A stretch of 64,000 nt of DNA from an uncultured Actinomyces sp. (GTDB lineage: Bacteria > Actinomycetota > Actinomycetes > Actinomycetales > Actinomycetaceae). This document shows, in pieces, positions 41,318-50,303 of this stretch. Where the stretch lies: assembly GCA_900545825.1 (NCBI GenBank), contig URAS01000010.1:40913-104912 (forward strand). The letters are read 5' to 3'. The notes under the pieces were generated by a model. That model had not been told where the DNA came from, did no database searches, and worked only from the letters and a program-made list of their open reading frames with translations. Position numbers and translations under genes: made by a program. How positions within the stretch are numbered: the first letter of the stretch is position 1; every line of letters starts with the position of its first letter.

Positions 41318-42028
41318 CTAGGCGCCTTCGGACTCGCGCAGCAGGTAGCCGACCCCGCGCCGGGTGTGGATGATGTTGCCCGACGAGCCCTCGACGTCGA
41401 GCTTGCGGCGCAGATACGAAATGTAGGACTCGACGATCGCCGCGTCGCCCGTCCAGTCGTATTCCCACACGTGGTCGAGGATCTGCATCTTCGACACGAC
41501 GCGCCCCTGGTTGATCATGAGGTAACGCAGCAGCTTGAACTCGGTGGGGCTGAGGTCGATTTCGTGGCCGGCGCGGCGCACCTCGTGGGCGTCGTCGTCC
41601 AGCTCGATGTCTCCCACCCGCATGATGCCGTCGTCGGCCTCGTCGCCTCGGGTACGCCTAAGGATCGCGTTGATACGGGCGACCACTTCTTCCAGGCCGA
41701 ACGGCTTGGTCACGTAGTCGTCGCCGCCGACCGTCAGGCCCTGGACCTTGTCGGACATGTCGTCGCGCGCGGTGAGGAAGAGGATCGGCATCTGCATGCC
41801 CTGGCTGCGTAGTTTCCTGGTGACTGTGAAGCCGTCGAGGTCGGGCATCATGACGTCAAGGACGATGAGGTCCGGCATCGTCGCCTTCGCTTCGTGAAGG
41901 GCTTGCATGCCGTTGTCGGCGGTCACCACCTCGAACCCGGCGAAACGCAGCGAGGAGGCGAGAAGATCGCGAATATTCGGCTCGTCGTCGACAACGAGCA
42001 GCTTGGCGGGAGACGAAGTCGCAGTCAT
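41318..42028 (-). CDS. OmpR-family response regulator
   Basis: A 236-residue regulator. The receiver domain (1-125) has D14-D15, phospho-acceptor D58 (IVLDVMMPD), T86-region LTARDD and K of VTKPF. A winged-helix DNA-binding domain follows (about 140-235, LSPTEFKLLRYLMINQGRVVS...ESYISYLRRKLD). ATG 42028 was chosen; two further in-frame ATG codons at 42037 and 42040 are possible starts. It is divergent from the PH-domain genes, with only 84 bases between. Confidence 0.92.
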   Translation of the reverse strand: MTATSSPAKLLVVDDEPNIRDLLASSLRFAGFEVVTADNGMQALHEAKATMPDLIVLDVMMPDLDGFTVTRKLRSQGMQMPILFLTARDDMSDKVQGLTVGGDDYVTKPFGLEEVVARINAILRRTRGDEADDGIMRVGDIELDDDAHEVRRAGHEIDLSPTEFKLLRYLMINQGRVVSKMQILDHVWEYDWTGDAAIVESYISYLRRKLDVEGSSGNIIHTRRGVGYLLRESEGA

Positions 42029-42112
42029 GGCACCCATCATTCCAGGTGTACCTGAGGGTTGTCTGGGGCTTGGCTGAAGACGTGGGGAGTGATTCCCCGA
42101 TACGGTGGAGGC

Positions 42113-42601
42113 ATGAACGTCAGCGCTCCCACCCCGGCAACCAGCGGCGGCTACGTCTCTGTCGACCGTGCGTTGGTCAAGGCGCGCTTCCTTGTCGTCC
42201 TCCCGGGGCCGGTCATTGCCCTCGTCGTCTGCGCCGCATTGGCCGTGTGGTGGACGCCGTGGTGGTGGCTCGGCGTCGCCGCTGCCGCCGGTGTCATCGG
42301 GTGGCTGATCTGGCTGGTACCGCGTCAGGTCGGCGCCCTCGGGTATCAGGTTCAGGGCGAGGACTTCCTCGTCACCCGCGGCATCATGTTCCGCTCGCTC
42401 ACCGCGGTGCCCATGGGGCGGCTCCAATACATCGAGGTCGAACGCGGCCCCATCGACTCGCTGTTCGGCCTGGCCGAAGTTTCCGTGCACACGGCCTCGG
42501 TGGGCAGCGTCGCCCGAATCCCCGGGCTGCGCTACGAGGACGCCCTCGCGTTGCGGGAGGCCCTGTCGGCGCGCGGTCGCGCGAACCTCATGGGGTTGTG
42601 A
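42113..42601 (+). CDS. PH-domain (bPH2/DUF304) membrane protein 1
   Basis: A 162-residue protein with two membrane helices (about 32-50 and 52-70) followed by a bacterial PH domain (GYQVQGEDFLVTRGIMFRSLTAVPMGRLQYIEVERGPIDSLFGLAEVSVHTA), the YdbS layout. YdbS/YdbT-type proteins are membrane proteins of poorly known role. ATG 42113 follows GGAGG by one base, which is too close for normal initiation; TACGGT at 42101 is a -10-like sequence that would make the message leaderless. It overlaps the next gene by three bases. Confidence 0.8.
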   Translation: MNVSAPTPATSGGYVSVDRALVKARFLVVLPGPVIALVVCAALAVWWTPWWWLGVAAAAGVIGWLIWLVPRQVGALGYQVQGEDFLVTRGIMFRSLTAVPMGRLQYIEVERGPIDSLFGLAEVSVHTASVGSVARIPGLRYEDALALREALSARGRANLMGL

Positions 42602-44178
42602 TGGCCGAGGTCACCCAGGAAGTCGACCCATCCGCGTGGCGGCACGTCCACTGGATTAGCCCGCTGTCGCGCCTGTGGACCGTCCTCGTCGCGATCGTCG
42701 GCTTCATCGTGTGGCGCGGGATCGACTACGCCGACGAGATCGACGAACTGGCCCACACCCGTTTTTTCCAGGCCGCCGGCACGCGCGCCCTCGGGATGCT
42801 GGGGCCTATCCTCATGTTCGTCGTCCTCGGTATCCTCCTTGTCGCCGCGTGGCTGGCCGCGGAATGGTGGGTGACCCGGTATGCGTTGGGTCCCGACGCG
42901 ATCCATCTGCGCCACGGCCTGGTCTTTCGCAGCCACAAGCGGGTGCCCTACGACCGCATCCAGGCGACCGACATTTCGCGGCCCCTCCTCGCCCGGCTGC
43001 TGGGACTGGGCACGCTGACCGTCGACTCGGCTGGTGGCAGCGGCTCGAAACTCGAGATCGGTTTCCTCCCCCTTGACACCCTCGAGGCCCTGCGCCGTGA
43101 GGTCGAACGCCGCGCCGCCGGAGCCGAGGTCGGCGGAGCGGGGGAGCAGCCCGACTCGCTGCGCGAGCGGATGCGGGTCGACGATCGCATCGAGGGCGGC
43201 GAATATCTGCTGTTCCGTGTGCCGTCGCGGCAGGTTTTCGGTGCCATGTGCCTGTCGCTGTCGACGGTCTTCACCGTCTTCTTCGTCATCTTGACGATTA
43301 TGTCGGGCGTCTACATGGCCTTGGCGGTCAACGCGACGACGGGGCAGGTGTCCTTCACGGACGTCGCCGGCTTCATCGCCCCGCTGCTCGCCGCCGTGTC
43401 GATGCTGTGGGCCCGCTTCCACTTCTTCGTCGACAACTACGACTTCCGCGCCCACGTCACCCGCTCCGGCATCCGCATCAGCCGTGGCCTCATGAAGACC
43501 GTGTCGGTGACCCTCGCGCCCGGGCGCGTCCACGGCCTCGTCATCACCCAGGGGCTGCTGTGGCGGCTCACGGGGTGGTGGGACGTCACCCTCATCATGG
43601 CTGGATACGGCGAAGAGAGCCAGACCGAGGCGCGCAAACTCCACACGCTCCTGCCCGTCACCGAACGCGACGACGTCGCCCGCTGCCTGTGGGTGCTCCT
43701 GCCCGAGCTCGGCGTCGAGGATCCCGAGGGCCTCATCGACGCCGCCCTGTGGGGCCGCAAGGCCGAGGGCGGATTCATGCCGATCGCGCCAAAGGCCCGC
43801 ATCCTCGACCCGCTGCAGGGATCGCGGCTGGGCGCGCGGTTTACCCCGTCGATGCTCGTCACGCGCAGCGGGTGGCTGACCCGCCGGGTCGTGTTCCTCG
43901 ACCTCGACCACATCCAGTCGGTCCAGATGGCCCAGGGCCCCGTCCAACGCGCCCTCGGATGCGCCAGCGTCAAGGCCCACGTCGTCACCTCCGCCGGCGT
44001 GACGTCGACCGTGCCCGTCCCGCACCTGCCGGAAGCCCAGGCCGGCGCCACCTACTGGCGGCTCGTCGACGCCGCCGGCCACGCGGGCGAAGACGAAAAG
44101 CTCGCCGACTGGGTCCAGCGCGTTCTTCCCCTGACGACGCGTGAACCCGAAACCGATCGGAGGATGACTGCATCATGA
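42601..44178 (+). CDS. PH-domain (bPH2/DUF304) membrane protein 2, YdbT-like
   Basis: A 525-residue protein. It has paired membrane helices near residues 20-40 and 60-85, with further helices near 210-280, and three bPH2 repeats: ALGPDAIHLRHGLVFRSHKRVPYDRIQATD, HVTRSGIRISRGLMKTVSVTLAPGRVHG and PSMLVTRSGWLTRRVVFLDLDHIQSVQ. This matches the YdbT family, whose genes regularly follow a YdbS-like gene. The start ATG shares TGATG with the upstream stop. It overlaps the DUF2520 gene by four bases. Confidence 0.85.
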   Translation: MAEVTQEVDPSAWRHVHWISPLSRLWTVLVAIVGFIVWRGIDYADEIDELAHTRFFQAAGTRALGMLGPILMFVVLGILLVAAWLAAEWWVTRYALGPDAIHLRHGLVFRSHKRVPYDRIQATDISRPLLARLLGLGTLTVDSAGGSGSKLEIGFLPLDTLEALRREVERRAAGAEVGGAGEQPDSLRERMRVDDRIEGGEYLLFRVPSRQVFGAMCLSLSTVFTVFFVILTIMSGVYMALAVNATTGQVSFTDVAGFIAPLLAAVSMLWARFHFFVDNYDFRAHVTRSGIRISRGLMKTVSVTLAPGRVHGLVITQGLLWRLTGWWDVTLIMAGYGEESQTEARKLHTLLPVTERDDVARCLWVLLPELGVEDPEGLIDAALWGRKAEGGFMPIAPKARILDPLQGSRLGARFTPSMLVTRSGWLTRRVVFLDLDHIQSVQMAQGPVQRALGCASVKAHVVTSAGVTSTVPVPHLPEAQAGATYWRLVDAAGHAGEDEKLADWVQRVLPLTTREPETDRRMTAS

Positions 44179-45029
44179 CCCCACCTGGACGCCTGAAACA
44201 GGGCCTCATCGGGCGCGAGGACGCCGCCACCGCCCTCGCCGCGGCTCTGGATCGCTGCGGACATGACCTCGTGGCCGCCAGCATCCGCGATGACGACGAC
44301 GCCGAACACCTCGACGCCCTCGTCCCCGGTGTCACCTTTGCGACACCGGCCGAGGTCGCGGCACAGGTCGACCTCGTCTGGCTGGCCGAGGGCGAGGGCG
44401 ACCTCAGCGTCGTCGCCGCTCACCTGGCCGAAGCCGGCGCGCTGCGGCCGGGGCAGCTGGTCGCGCATGCCACGGCCGGTGTGGGAATCGCCGCCCTCGC
44501 CGACGCTGCGGCCGCCGGCGCCACCGTCATGAGCCTCGTCCCCCTCATCGCCCTCGACGGCACCGGCCGCGACATCTCCAGGCTCTCCCTGGCCCCGATC
44601 GCCGTGTCCGCCGCCGCGCCCTTCCTGCCGATCGCCCAGGCGCTCGCGGTCGAGGTCGGAGGCGAGCCGATCCCCATCATCGACGCCCAGGCCCCGCTGG
44701 TCGCCCAGGCGTTGCGCCTGGTCACCGACCACATGGCCGGTCTCATCGACGCGGCGAGTCGGCTGCTGTCGGCCGCCGGCGTTGACGATCCGGGCGTGGG
44801 CGTCGCGCGGGCGGCCCGCGAGAGCGTCGACCTCGCGCTGGCCGGCGCCCTTCGCCCCAAGCCGCTCAGCCCTGACGAGCTGCGGCGGTGGACCGCAGCC
44901 CTCGACCGGATTCGCGTCGGCGCCCTCGACACCCTCGACCCCGCGGCGCCCACGGATGACCTGGCCGATGTGGCCGCGCTCGTCGATGCGCTCGAAGGTT
45001 ATGTGCCTGATCGGTCCGAACCGCGCTAA
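44175..45029 (+). CDS. Rossmann-like and DUF2520 domain protein
   Basis: A 284-residue protein. The N-terminal part (to about 150) is a nucleotide-binding-like fold, but the GxGxxG loop is missing (GLIGREDAA). The C-terminal helical DUF2520 domain follows (about 155-275, AQALRLVTDHMAGLIDAASRLLSAAGVDD). In many actinobacteria a DUF2520 gene directly precedes panC, and this is the case here. A ketopantoate-reductase-like role is sometimes proposed, but the missing dinucleotide loop argues against normal NADPH binding. It overlaps the preceding gene by ATGA. Confidence 0.75.
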   Translation: MTPPGRLKQGLIGREDAATALAAALDRCGHDLVAASIRDDDDAEHLDALVPGVTFATPAEVAAQVDLVWLAEGEGDLSVVAAHLAEAGALRPGQLVAHATAGVGIAALADAAAAGATVMSLVPLIALDGTGRDISRLSLAPIAVSAAAPFLPIAQALAVEVGGEPIPIIDAQAPLVAQALRLVTDHMAGLIDAASRLLSAAGVDDPGVGVARAARESVDLALAGALRPKPLSPDELRRWTAALDRIRVGALDTLDPAAPTDDLADVAALVDALEGYVPDRSEPR

Positions 45030-45068
45030 GCTGGGTGGGCTGATAGACGACCGTTAGGTGGAGGCGAC

Positions 45069-45932
45069 GTGAGCGAGGCGGACATCCAGATCATCCACGA
45101 GCGCGAGGCGCTGCGCAGAGGCCTCGCTGGCACAAGCGGCCGGGTAGGGGTGGTTCTTATCCAGGGTCCGCTGCACTATCGCCACTTGGCCAACATCACC
45201 GAGGCCGCGTCGCAGTGCGAGGTCGTCATCGCGGCGGCGCTTGCCGGGCGCGACAAGGCAAACTACTTGGCGGCGCCAGAGGCGCTGGATCGCCCGGTCG
45301 AGGCCGAGGCCCAGCACATCGGCAAGGCAGGCGCCACCTACTATTTCGTCCCCAGCGTTGACGACATGTACCCCTACGGCGCGCCGGCGTTGGGCGTGTC
45401 GACCCAGGGCATGCCCCAGCTCGAGCGCACCTCCGTGTTCACCGAGGAGTACTTCAGCGGGGTCATCCAGTTCTACGCCAAGCTGTTTTCGATCACGGGG
45501 GCCAGCGACGTCTATGTGTCGCAAAAGGACCTCCACGAGCTGGCGGGAGTCCGCCAGTTCGTCCGCGACTTCGACGTCGACATCGAGGTTCACCCGGTCA
45601 TGGTGCCGCGCGATCCCGACGGGCTAGCGTCCGACGTCGTCAACCACGAGCTCGACGCCACGCAGCGCGAGCAGGCATTGGCTATTTCGAAGGCGCTGTA
45701 CAAAGGCGTCCAGGTGGCCGCGGCCACCGGCTCGGCCCAGGCGGTCGTCGACTCGACCCGGGCCGTCCTCGAGGAAGCCGAGGGCGTCGAGATCATCGAG
45801 GTTGCCCTGCTGGATCCGTTGACGCTGGCGCCGGCCACGGTCGAGCGGGGGACGGCGACGCTCCTCGTGTTGGCCCGGGTGGGTGGCTACGTCCTCTCCG
45901 ACAACATGCTCGTCGTTCTGCGCCGACTCTAG
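45069..45932 (+). CDS. Pantothenate synthetase (PanC) homolog with degenerate active site
   Basis: A 287-residue protein that aligns along its length with pantoate-beta-alanine ligase: RVGVVLIQGPLHYRHL for RVMLVPTMGALHEGHL, DDMYPYG, FSGVIQF for FAGVLTV, SQKDLHELAGVRQFVRDF for GEKDYQQLVLIRQLV, and DGLASDVVN for DGLAMSSRN. Both histidines of the HxGH-type motif and the Lys-Asp pair are kept. The methionine before GALH, the second glutamine of YQQL and the Ser-Ser-Arg phosphate-binding triad are replaced. ATP binding and catalysis in the usual way are therefore doubtful. GTG 45069 has GGAGG upstream. It stands in the normal DUF2520-panC-lysS position. Confidence 0.75.
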   Translation: MSEADIQIIHEREALRRGLAGTSGRVGVVLIQGPLHYRHLANITEAASQCEVVIAAALAGRDKANYLAAPEALDRPVEAEAQHIGKAGATYYFVPSVDDMYPYGAPALGVSTQGMPQLERTSVFTEEYFSGVIQFYAKLFSITGASDVYVSQKDLHELAGVRQFVRDFDVDIEVHPVMVPRDPDGLASDVVNHELDATQREQALAISKALYKGVQVAAATGSAQAVVDSTRAVLEEAEGVEIIEVALLDPLTLAPATVERGTATLLVLARVGGYVLSDNMLVVLRRL

Positions 45933-45971
45933 CCATTTTTTCCTCAGCGCCCGCCCGGATAGGATGGGCGC

Positions 45972-47516
45972 GTGAGTGAGAACCTAAGCCCCAGTCAGCA
46001 AGACACCCCCGAACAGATTCGTGTACGTGCCGAAAAGCGCGCCCAGATGCTCGACGAGGGCATCACGCCCTACCCGGTGGTTCTCCCGATAACCCACACG
46101 ATTTCTGAGGTCCGCGACGCCTACGGGCACCTCGAGGCGGGCGAAGAGACCCGGGATACGGCGGGCGTCGCCGGCCGTGTCATGTTCCTCCGCAACACGG
46201 GCAAGCTGTGCTTCGCCACGCTGCAGCAGGGCGATGGCACGCGGATTCAGGCGATGCTGTCGGCGAAAGAGGTGGGTGCCGACTCGCTGGCCCAGTTCAA
46301 GACCTTCGTCGACCTCGGCGATCACCTGTTTGTCTACGGCCGCGTCATCTGCTCGCGCCGCGGCGAACTGTCGATCATGGCGACGCCCGGCGCCGACGGC
46401 CAACCCGCGTGGGCGATGGCGTCGAAGGCGCTGCGCCCGCTGCCCAAGACGTTCACCGACGCCGACGGTAACGAGGTCGCGCTCAACGAGGAAATGCGGG
46501 TACGCAACCGCCACCTCGACATGATCATGCGGCCCGCCGCCCGCCAGATGGTGCGGACCCGCTACGAGGTCGTCAAGTCGCTGCGCCGCTACCTCGACGA
46601 CAAGGGCTTCATCGAGGTCGAGACCCCGATGCTCCAGACGCTGCACGGCGGCGCCGCGGCCCGCCCGTTCGTCACCCACATGAACGCCTACGACACCGAC
46701 CTCTACCTGCGCATCGCGCCGGAGCTGTTCCTCAAGCGCTGCGTGGTCGGTGGCATCGATAAGGTCTTCGAGATCAACCGCAACTTCCGCAACGAGGGCG
46801 CCGACTCGTCGCACTCGCCGGAGTTCACCATGCTCGAGGCCTACCAGACCTACGGCACCTACGACACGATTGCCGACCTCACCCGCGGGTTCATCCAGCA
46901 GGCCGCGCGCGACGCCATCGGCACTGAGGTCGTCACCCTGGCCGACGGGTCGACCTACGACCTGTCGGGCGAGTGGACGCAGCTCGACCTCTACTCGTCG
47001 CTGTCGGAAAAGGTCGGCGAGGAGGTGACGCCGGAAACGCCGCGCGAGCGCCTCGAGGCGATCGCCGACGCCCACGATATCGACTACGATCCCAAGGTCA
47101 TCGACGGCAAGCTCGTCGAGATCATGTGGGAAGAGCTGGTCGGCGAGCACCTGTGGGAGCCCACGTTCGTGAGGAACTTCCCGGTCGACACGTCGCCGCT
47201 CGTCCGCCAGCACCGCTCGCGCGAGGGCGTCGTCGAAAAGTGGGACCTCTACGTGCGCGGCTTCGAGCTGGCGACCGGCTACTCCGAGCTGATCGACCCC
47301 GTTGTCCAGCGTGATCGCTTCTACGAGCAGTCGTTGCTCGCCGCGGGCGGCGATCCCGAGGCCATGCAGCTGGACGAGGACTTCCTCGAGGCGATGGAGG
47401 CCGGCATGCCTCCGACGGGCGGCATGGGGATGGGGCTCGACCGCCTGCTCATGGCCCTGACCGGCCTGGGTATCCGCGAGACGATCACGTTCCCGCTGGT
47501 CAAGCGCCAGGACTAA
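45972..47516 (+). CDS. lysS: Lysyl-tRNA synthetase (class II)
   Basis: A 514-residue enzyme. An N-terminal OB-fold anticodon domain (about 60-170, VAGRVMFLRNTGKLCFATLQQGDGTRIQ) is followed by the class II core: motif 1 around KSLRRYLDDKGFIEVETPML, motif 2 FRNEGADSSHSPEFTMLE and motif 3 GMGMGLDRLLM. It charges tRNA-Lys. The GTG start follows a short gap after the PanC homolog. An exceptionally strong hairpin ends the unit. Confidence 0.96.
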   Translation: MSENLSPSQQDTPEQIRVRAEKRAQMLDEGITPYPVVLPITHTISEVRDAYGHLEAGEETRDTAGVAGRVMFLRNTGKLCFATLQQGDGTRIQAMLSAKEVGADSLAQFKTFVDLGDHLFVYGRVICSRRGELSIMATPGADGQPAWAMASKALRPLPKTFTDADGNEVALNEEMRVRNRHLDMIMRPAARQMVRTRYEVVKSLRRYLDDKGFIEVETPMLQTLHGGAAARPFVTHMNAYDTDLYLRIAPELFLKRCVVGGIDKVFEINRNFRNEGADSSHSPEFTMLEAYQTYGTYDTIADLTRGFIQQAARDAIGTEVVTLADGSTYDLSGEWTQLDLYSSLSEKVGEEVTPETPRERLEAIADAHDIDYDPKVIDGKLVEIMWEELVGEHLWEPTFVRNFPVDTSPLVRQHRSREGVVEKWDLYVRGFELATGYSELIDPVVQRDRFYEQSLLAAGGDPEAMQLDEDFLEAMEAGMPPTGGMGMGLDRLLMALTGLGIRETITFPLVKRQD

Positions 47517-47522
47517 TCGCAC

Positions 47523-47570
47523 GACAGATCGGGGCCCCGGATCGTGAGGGATCCGGGGCCCCGATCTGTC
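47523..47570. terminator. Strong hairpin after lysS
   Basis: A perfect 21-bp stem (starting GACAGATCGGGGCCCC) with a six-base loop, seven bases past the lysS stop. No T-tract follows, so termination may rely on the stem or on Rho. Confidence 0.75.
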
Positions 47571-47584
47571 CATGGACAAACAAA

Positions 47585-47613
47585 AGGCGGCTCCACCTTG
47601 CGTGGAGCCGCCT
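47585..47613 (-). terminator. Terminator of the 75-residue membrane protein gene
   Basis: AGGCGGCTCCAC pairs with GTGGAGCCGCCT around a five-base loop. On the minus strand TTTTGTTTG follows directly. Confidence 0.85.
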
Positions 47614-47627
47614 CGGTGAGGTCGCGC

Positions 47628-47855
47628 TTAGGCGTTCTGCTCGAGCGTGCGCACCAGCTGGAAGCACACCAGCGAGACGCCGGCGAACGCGACGACGATG
47701 CCGCCGGCGATCGTCATGGCGACGGAGGACGCGACGATCCCGGTGATCGTCAGCATGGCGCCGACGAGGGCGAACGCGAAGGACATGATGCCGAAGATCG
47801 TGCGGCTGTCGGCCTCGGCGTGGGTGTAGTCAGCGATAGCGGCGTAGGGGTACAT
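47628..47855 (-). CDS. Hypothetical small membrane protein
   Basis: A 75-residue protein. After a polar start (YPYAAIADYTHAEADSR) come two or three membrane helices: FGIMSFAFALVGAMLTITGIVA and MTIAGGIVVAFAGVSLVCF. It ends VRTLEQNA. The gene has its own terminator, and a striking palindrome lies 44 bases upstream of its start (47899-47918), so it is probably a regulated single-gene unit. No family recognised with certainty. Confidence 0.7.
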   Translation of the reverse strand: MYPYAAIADYTHAEADSRTIFGIMSFAFALVGAMLTITGIVASSVAMTIAGGIVVAFAGVSLVCFQLVRTLEQNA

Positions 47856-47898
47856 ATTCTCTCTCCTCTTCCATCTCTCTCGGGACGATGAACACTCT

Positions 47899-47918
47899 GT
47901 CTGGAAACGTTTTCAGAC
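47899..47918. promoter_or_regulatory. LacI/CRE-like palindromic operator
   Basis: GTCTGGAAACGTTTTCAGAC is palindromic over 20 bases except for one mirrored base pair. Its core TGGAAACGTTTTCA differs from the Gram-positive CRE pattern TGWNANCGNTNWCA at one base. It lies upstream of the 75-residue membrane protein gene, so that gene may be under carbon control. Confidence 0.55.
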
Positions 47919-48061
47919 TATGGGGTGGGGGAGTATCTGGCGAACTGACATGCCAACGAGCCGCTGTCGTGGCGCCACTGAAAGGTGCCATGACCTGCGA
48001 TGACAGGTGCGCTGCGTGATTGGCGCGCGCTAAAAGGTGACCTCACTTACACGTGCCGCGC

Positions 48062-48104
48062 AAAAAAGCGTCGCCGCCCACCAAGTGGCAGACGGCGACG
48101 CTTT
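48062..48104 (-). terminator. Terminator of the lutABC operon
   Basis: AAGCGTCGCCG pairs with CGGCGACGCTT across a 16-base loop. On the minus strand six T residues follow. It lies 14 bases beyond the lutC stop. Confidence 0.85.
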
Positions 48105-48117
48105 GTGCGGCGCAGAA

Positions 48118-48768
48118 TCAGTCGGTCGCGATGACGACCAACAGGTTGCGGGGCCCGTGCACCCCGTCGACGCGCACGAGCTCGATATCCGAGGTCGCCG
48201 ACGGGCCGGCAATCCACGTGATCGGCCGCGTCGGGTGCTCACCCAAAATGGCGATCGCCTGTGGCGTTGTGGGCTGCACCGTGGCGGCCTCGACGACGAC
48301 AACGTGGGTGTCGGGGATCAGCGTGAGGGCGCGGCGCCCCTGATCGGGCGTGCCGTCGAGGACGATCGAACCCGTCCCGGACACGGCGACGCGCGAGGCC
48401 GTGACGACGGCGTCGATCTCGTTGAGCGTCAAGTGTGGCGTCGGGTGGTCGGGGTCGTCGATCGTTACCTCGCGGCCATCGCCGCGCGCCGCCTCAATCC
48501 ATTCGGGATCCAGGCCGGTGGGGACGACGACGCTGGTAAGCGGCGCCAGGTATTCGGCGATCGCTCGGGGGATCTCGGCGCGCGGAACGATCGTCACCTT
48601 CGCCTTGTAGTCCCTCAGCGCGTCGGCGAACTCGTCGATGACCGGCTGCGACCCGGGCGCGTGCTCGCCCTCGCATCGGTAGTCGCGGTGCGGGAGCTCG
48701 GCCGGTCCCTGTTGGGACCGCTCGAGCGACGCCCGCACGTTGGCGAGGATGTCAGTTTTTGCGCTCAC
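48118..48768 (-). CDS. lutC: Lactate utilisation protein C (LUD domain)
   Basis: A 216-residue LUD-domain protein with the conserved ITASRVAVSGTGSIVLDG-like segment (VVTASRVAVSGTGSIVL) and the C-terminal IAGPSATSDIELVRVDGVHGPRNL. With LutA and LutB it forms the LutABC complex, which oxidises L-lactate to pyruvate. GTG 48768 overlaps the lutB stop by four bases (GTGA); the long open frame beyond it is inside lutB. Confidence 0.92.
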   Translation of the reverse strand: MSAKTDILANVRASLERSQQGPAELPHRDYRCEGEHAPGSQPVIDEFADALRDYKAKVTIVPRAEIPRAIAEYLAPLTSVVVPTGLDPEWIEAARGDGREVTIDDPDHPTPHLTLNEIDAVVTASRVAVSGTGSIVLDGTPDQGRRALTLIPDTHVVVVEAATVQPTTPQAIAILGEHPTRPITWIAGPSATSDIELVRVDGVHGPRNLLVVIATD

Positions 48769-50303
48769 TGCTGCGCCTCCTTCGACGTCTCGTCCTCCTC
48801 GGCGGCCCACCACCGCCGGAATGTCTGGGCGGGCGGGGCGGGCAGGTCGTGGTGTCCCGTCCACATCGAGCCCGGCCAGGGCAGCGACCGGATCACGTGC
48901 TTGCGCCCGCCGAGCGGGCGCGCCAGGCCGATATTCGACGTCGCCGTGTCGAAATGCTGACCGGTATCCATGATGTGCGAGGTCGCCCACATGGCGAGGT
49001 CCCACACGTCCGGGATGCCGCCGCGGCTGGCCTCGGTCACCTTGTGGCGCTGGTCGACGAGCATCTCCGGCAGGCTGATCTTGACCGGGCACGCCTCGGC
49101 GCAGGCGTTGCACAGCGAACAGGCATAGGGCAGCGTCGTCGCCGGGTCGTCGTGGTCGGTCGTCCGCAGCAGCTGGGGCGTCAGCACCGAGCCGATCGGG
49201 CCGGGGTAGACCGACCCGTAGGCGTGGCCGCCCGTGTGCTCGTACACCGGGCACGCATTCATGCAGGCGCCGCAGCGGATGCAGTGCAGGGCTTCGCGCC
49301 CCACCGTCTGCCCGAGGACGTCCGAACGGCCGTTGTCCAGCAGAATGAGGTGGAATTCCTGGGGGCCGTCGCCCGGCGTCACGCCGGTCCACAGCGACGT
49401 GTAGGGGTTCATCCGCTCGCCGGTCGCCGACCGGGGCAGCAGCTGGGCGAACACTTCGGCGTCACGGAAGGTCGGGACGATCTTCTCGATGCCGACGATC
49501 GAAATGAGGGTGTCGGGCAGCGTGAGGCACATGCGGCCGTTGCCCTCGGACTCGAACACCGAGCACGTGCCCGTCTCGGCGATCATCATGTTCGACCCCG
49601 AAATAGCGACGGGGGAGTGGAGGAACTTCCGGCGTAGGTGGGCGCGCGCCGCCATCGTCAGCTCGCGCGGCTCGGTGCCCAGGTCGTCCGGCGCGTCGCC
49701 CATGCGGGCTTTGAAGATCGCCCGCACTTCCGCACGGTTGCGGTGGATCGCCGGGACGACGATGTGCGAGGGCATGTCCTCGCTCAGCTGGACGATCATC
49801 TCGGCGAGGTCGGTCTCCCACGCCTTGATTCCGCGGTCCTCGAGGTACTTGTTGAGGTTGATCTCCTGGCTGACCATCGATTTGACCTTGACGACCTCGT
49901 CGACCTGCTTGTCCAGGAGGATCTTGTGGACGATCTGGTTGGCCTCGTCGCCGTTGCGGGCCCAGTGGACGATGCCGCCGCGCGCGATGACGTTGCGTTC
50001 CATCTGCTCGAGCAGCTCGGGCAGATGAGACATCGTGTAGTGCTTGATCCTGGAGGCGTCGGCGCGCAGCTGCTCCCAGTCGGGCGTCTCTTCCACACGC
50101 ATGCCGCGCTTGTTGCGGATCGTCGTTGTCGCCTTCGACAGGTTGGCGCGCATCTGTGTGTTGCGCAGGGTCTTGTCGGCCGCGTCGGGGAAGCGGTCGC
50201 CCCACCGCAGCGGGTTGTCCGGGACGGGAACGCCCGGTGTCCAGTCCAACTGTTCGGCGTCTGCGGCGTCGTCGACCGCGAGGGAGGGAATGGGGAGTTT
50301 CAT
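48765..50303 (-). CDS. lutB: Lactate utilisation iron-sulfur protein B
   Basis: A 512-residue protein. A LUD domain (about 60-290) is followed by two 4Fe-4S cluster motifs, CIRCGACMNACPVY and CSLCNACAEACPVK, and a C-terminal DUF3390-like tail (WWAAEEDETSKEAQQ). It relays electrons in the LutABC L-lactate oxidation complex. ATG 50303 overlaps the lutA stop by ATGA. The longer frame from 50843 is antisense-like and inside lutA. Confidence 0.93.
   Translation of the reverse strand: MKLPIPSLAVDDAADAEQLDWTPGVPVPDNPLRWGDRFPDAADKTLRNTQMRANLSKATTTIRNKRGMRVEETPDWEQLRADASRIKHYTMSHLPELLEQMERNVIARGGIVHWARNGDEANQIVHKILLDKQVDEVVKVKSMVSQEINLNKYLEDRGIKAWETDLAEMIVQLSEDMPSHIVVPAIHRNRAEVRAIFKARMGDAPDDLGTEPRELTMAARAHLRRKFLHSPVAISGSNMMIAETGTCSVFESEGNGRMCLTLPDTLISIVGIEKIVPTFRDAEVFAQLLPRSATGERMNPYTSLWTGVTPGDGPQEFHLILLDNGRSDVLGQTVGREALHCIRCGACMNACPVYEHTGGHAYGSVYPGPIGSVLTPQLLRTTDHDDPATTLPYACSLCNACAEACPVKISLPEMLVDQRHKVTEASRGGIPDVWDLAMWATSHIMDTGQHFDTATSNIGLARPLGGRKHVIRSLPWPGSMWTGHHDLPAPPAQTFRRWWAAEEDETSKEAQQ

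Noticed and set aside
47523..47570. Riboswitch or small RNA after lysS
   Set aside because: It is a single perfect 21-bp hairpin with no further conserved elements; best read as a transcript end.
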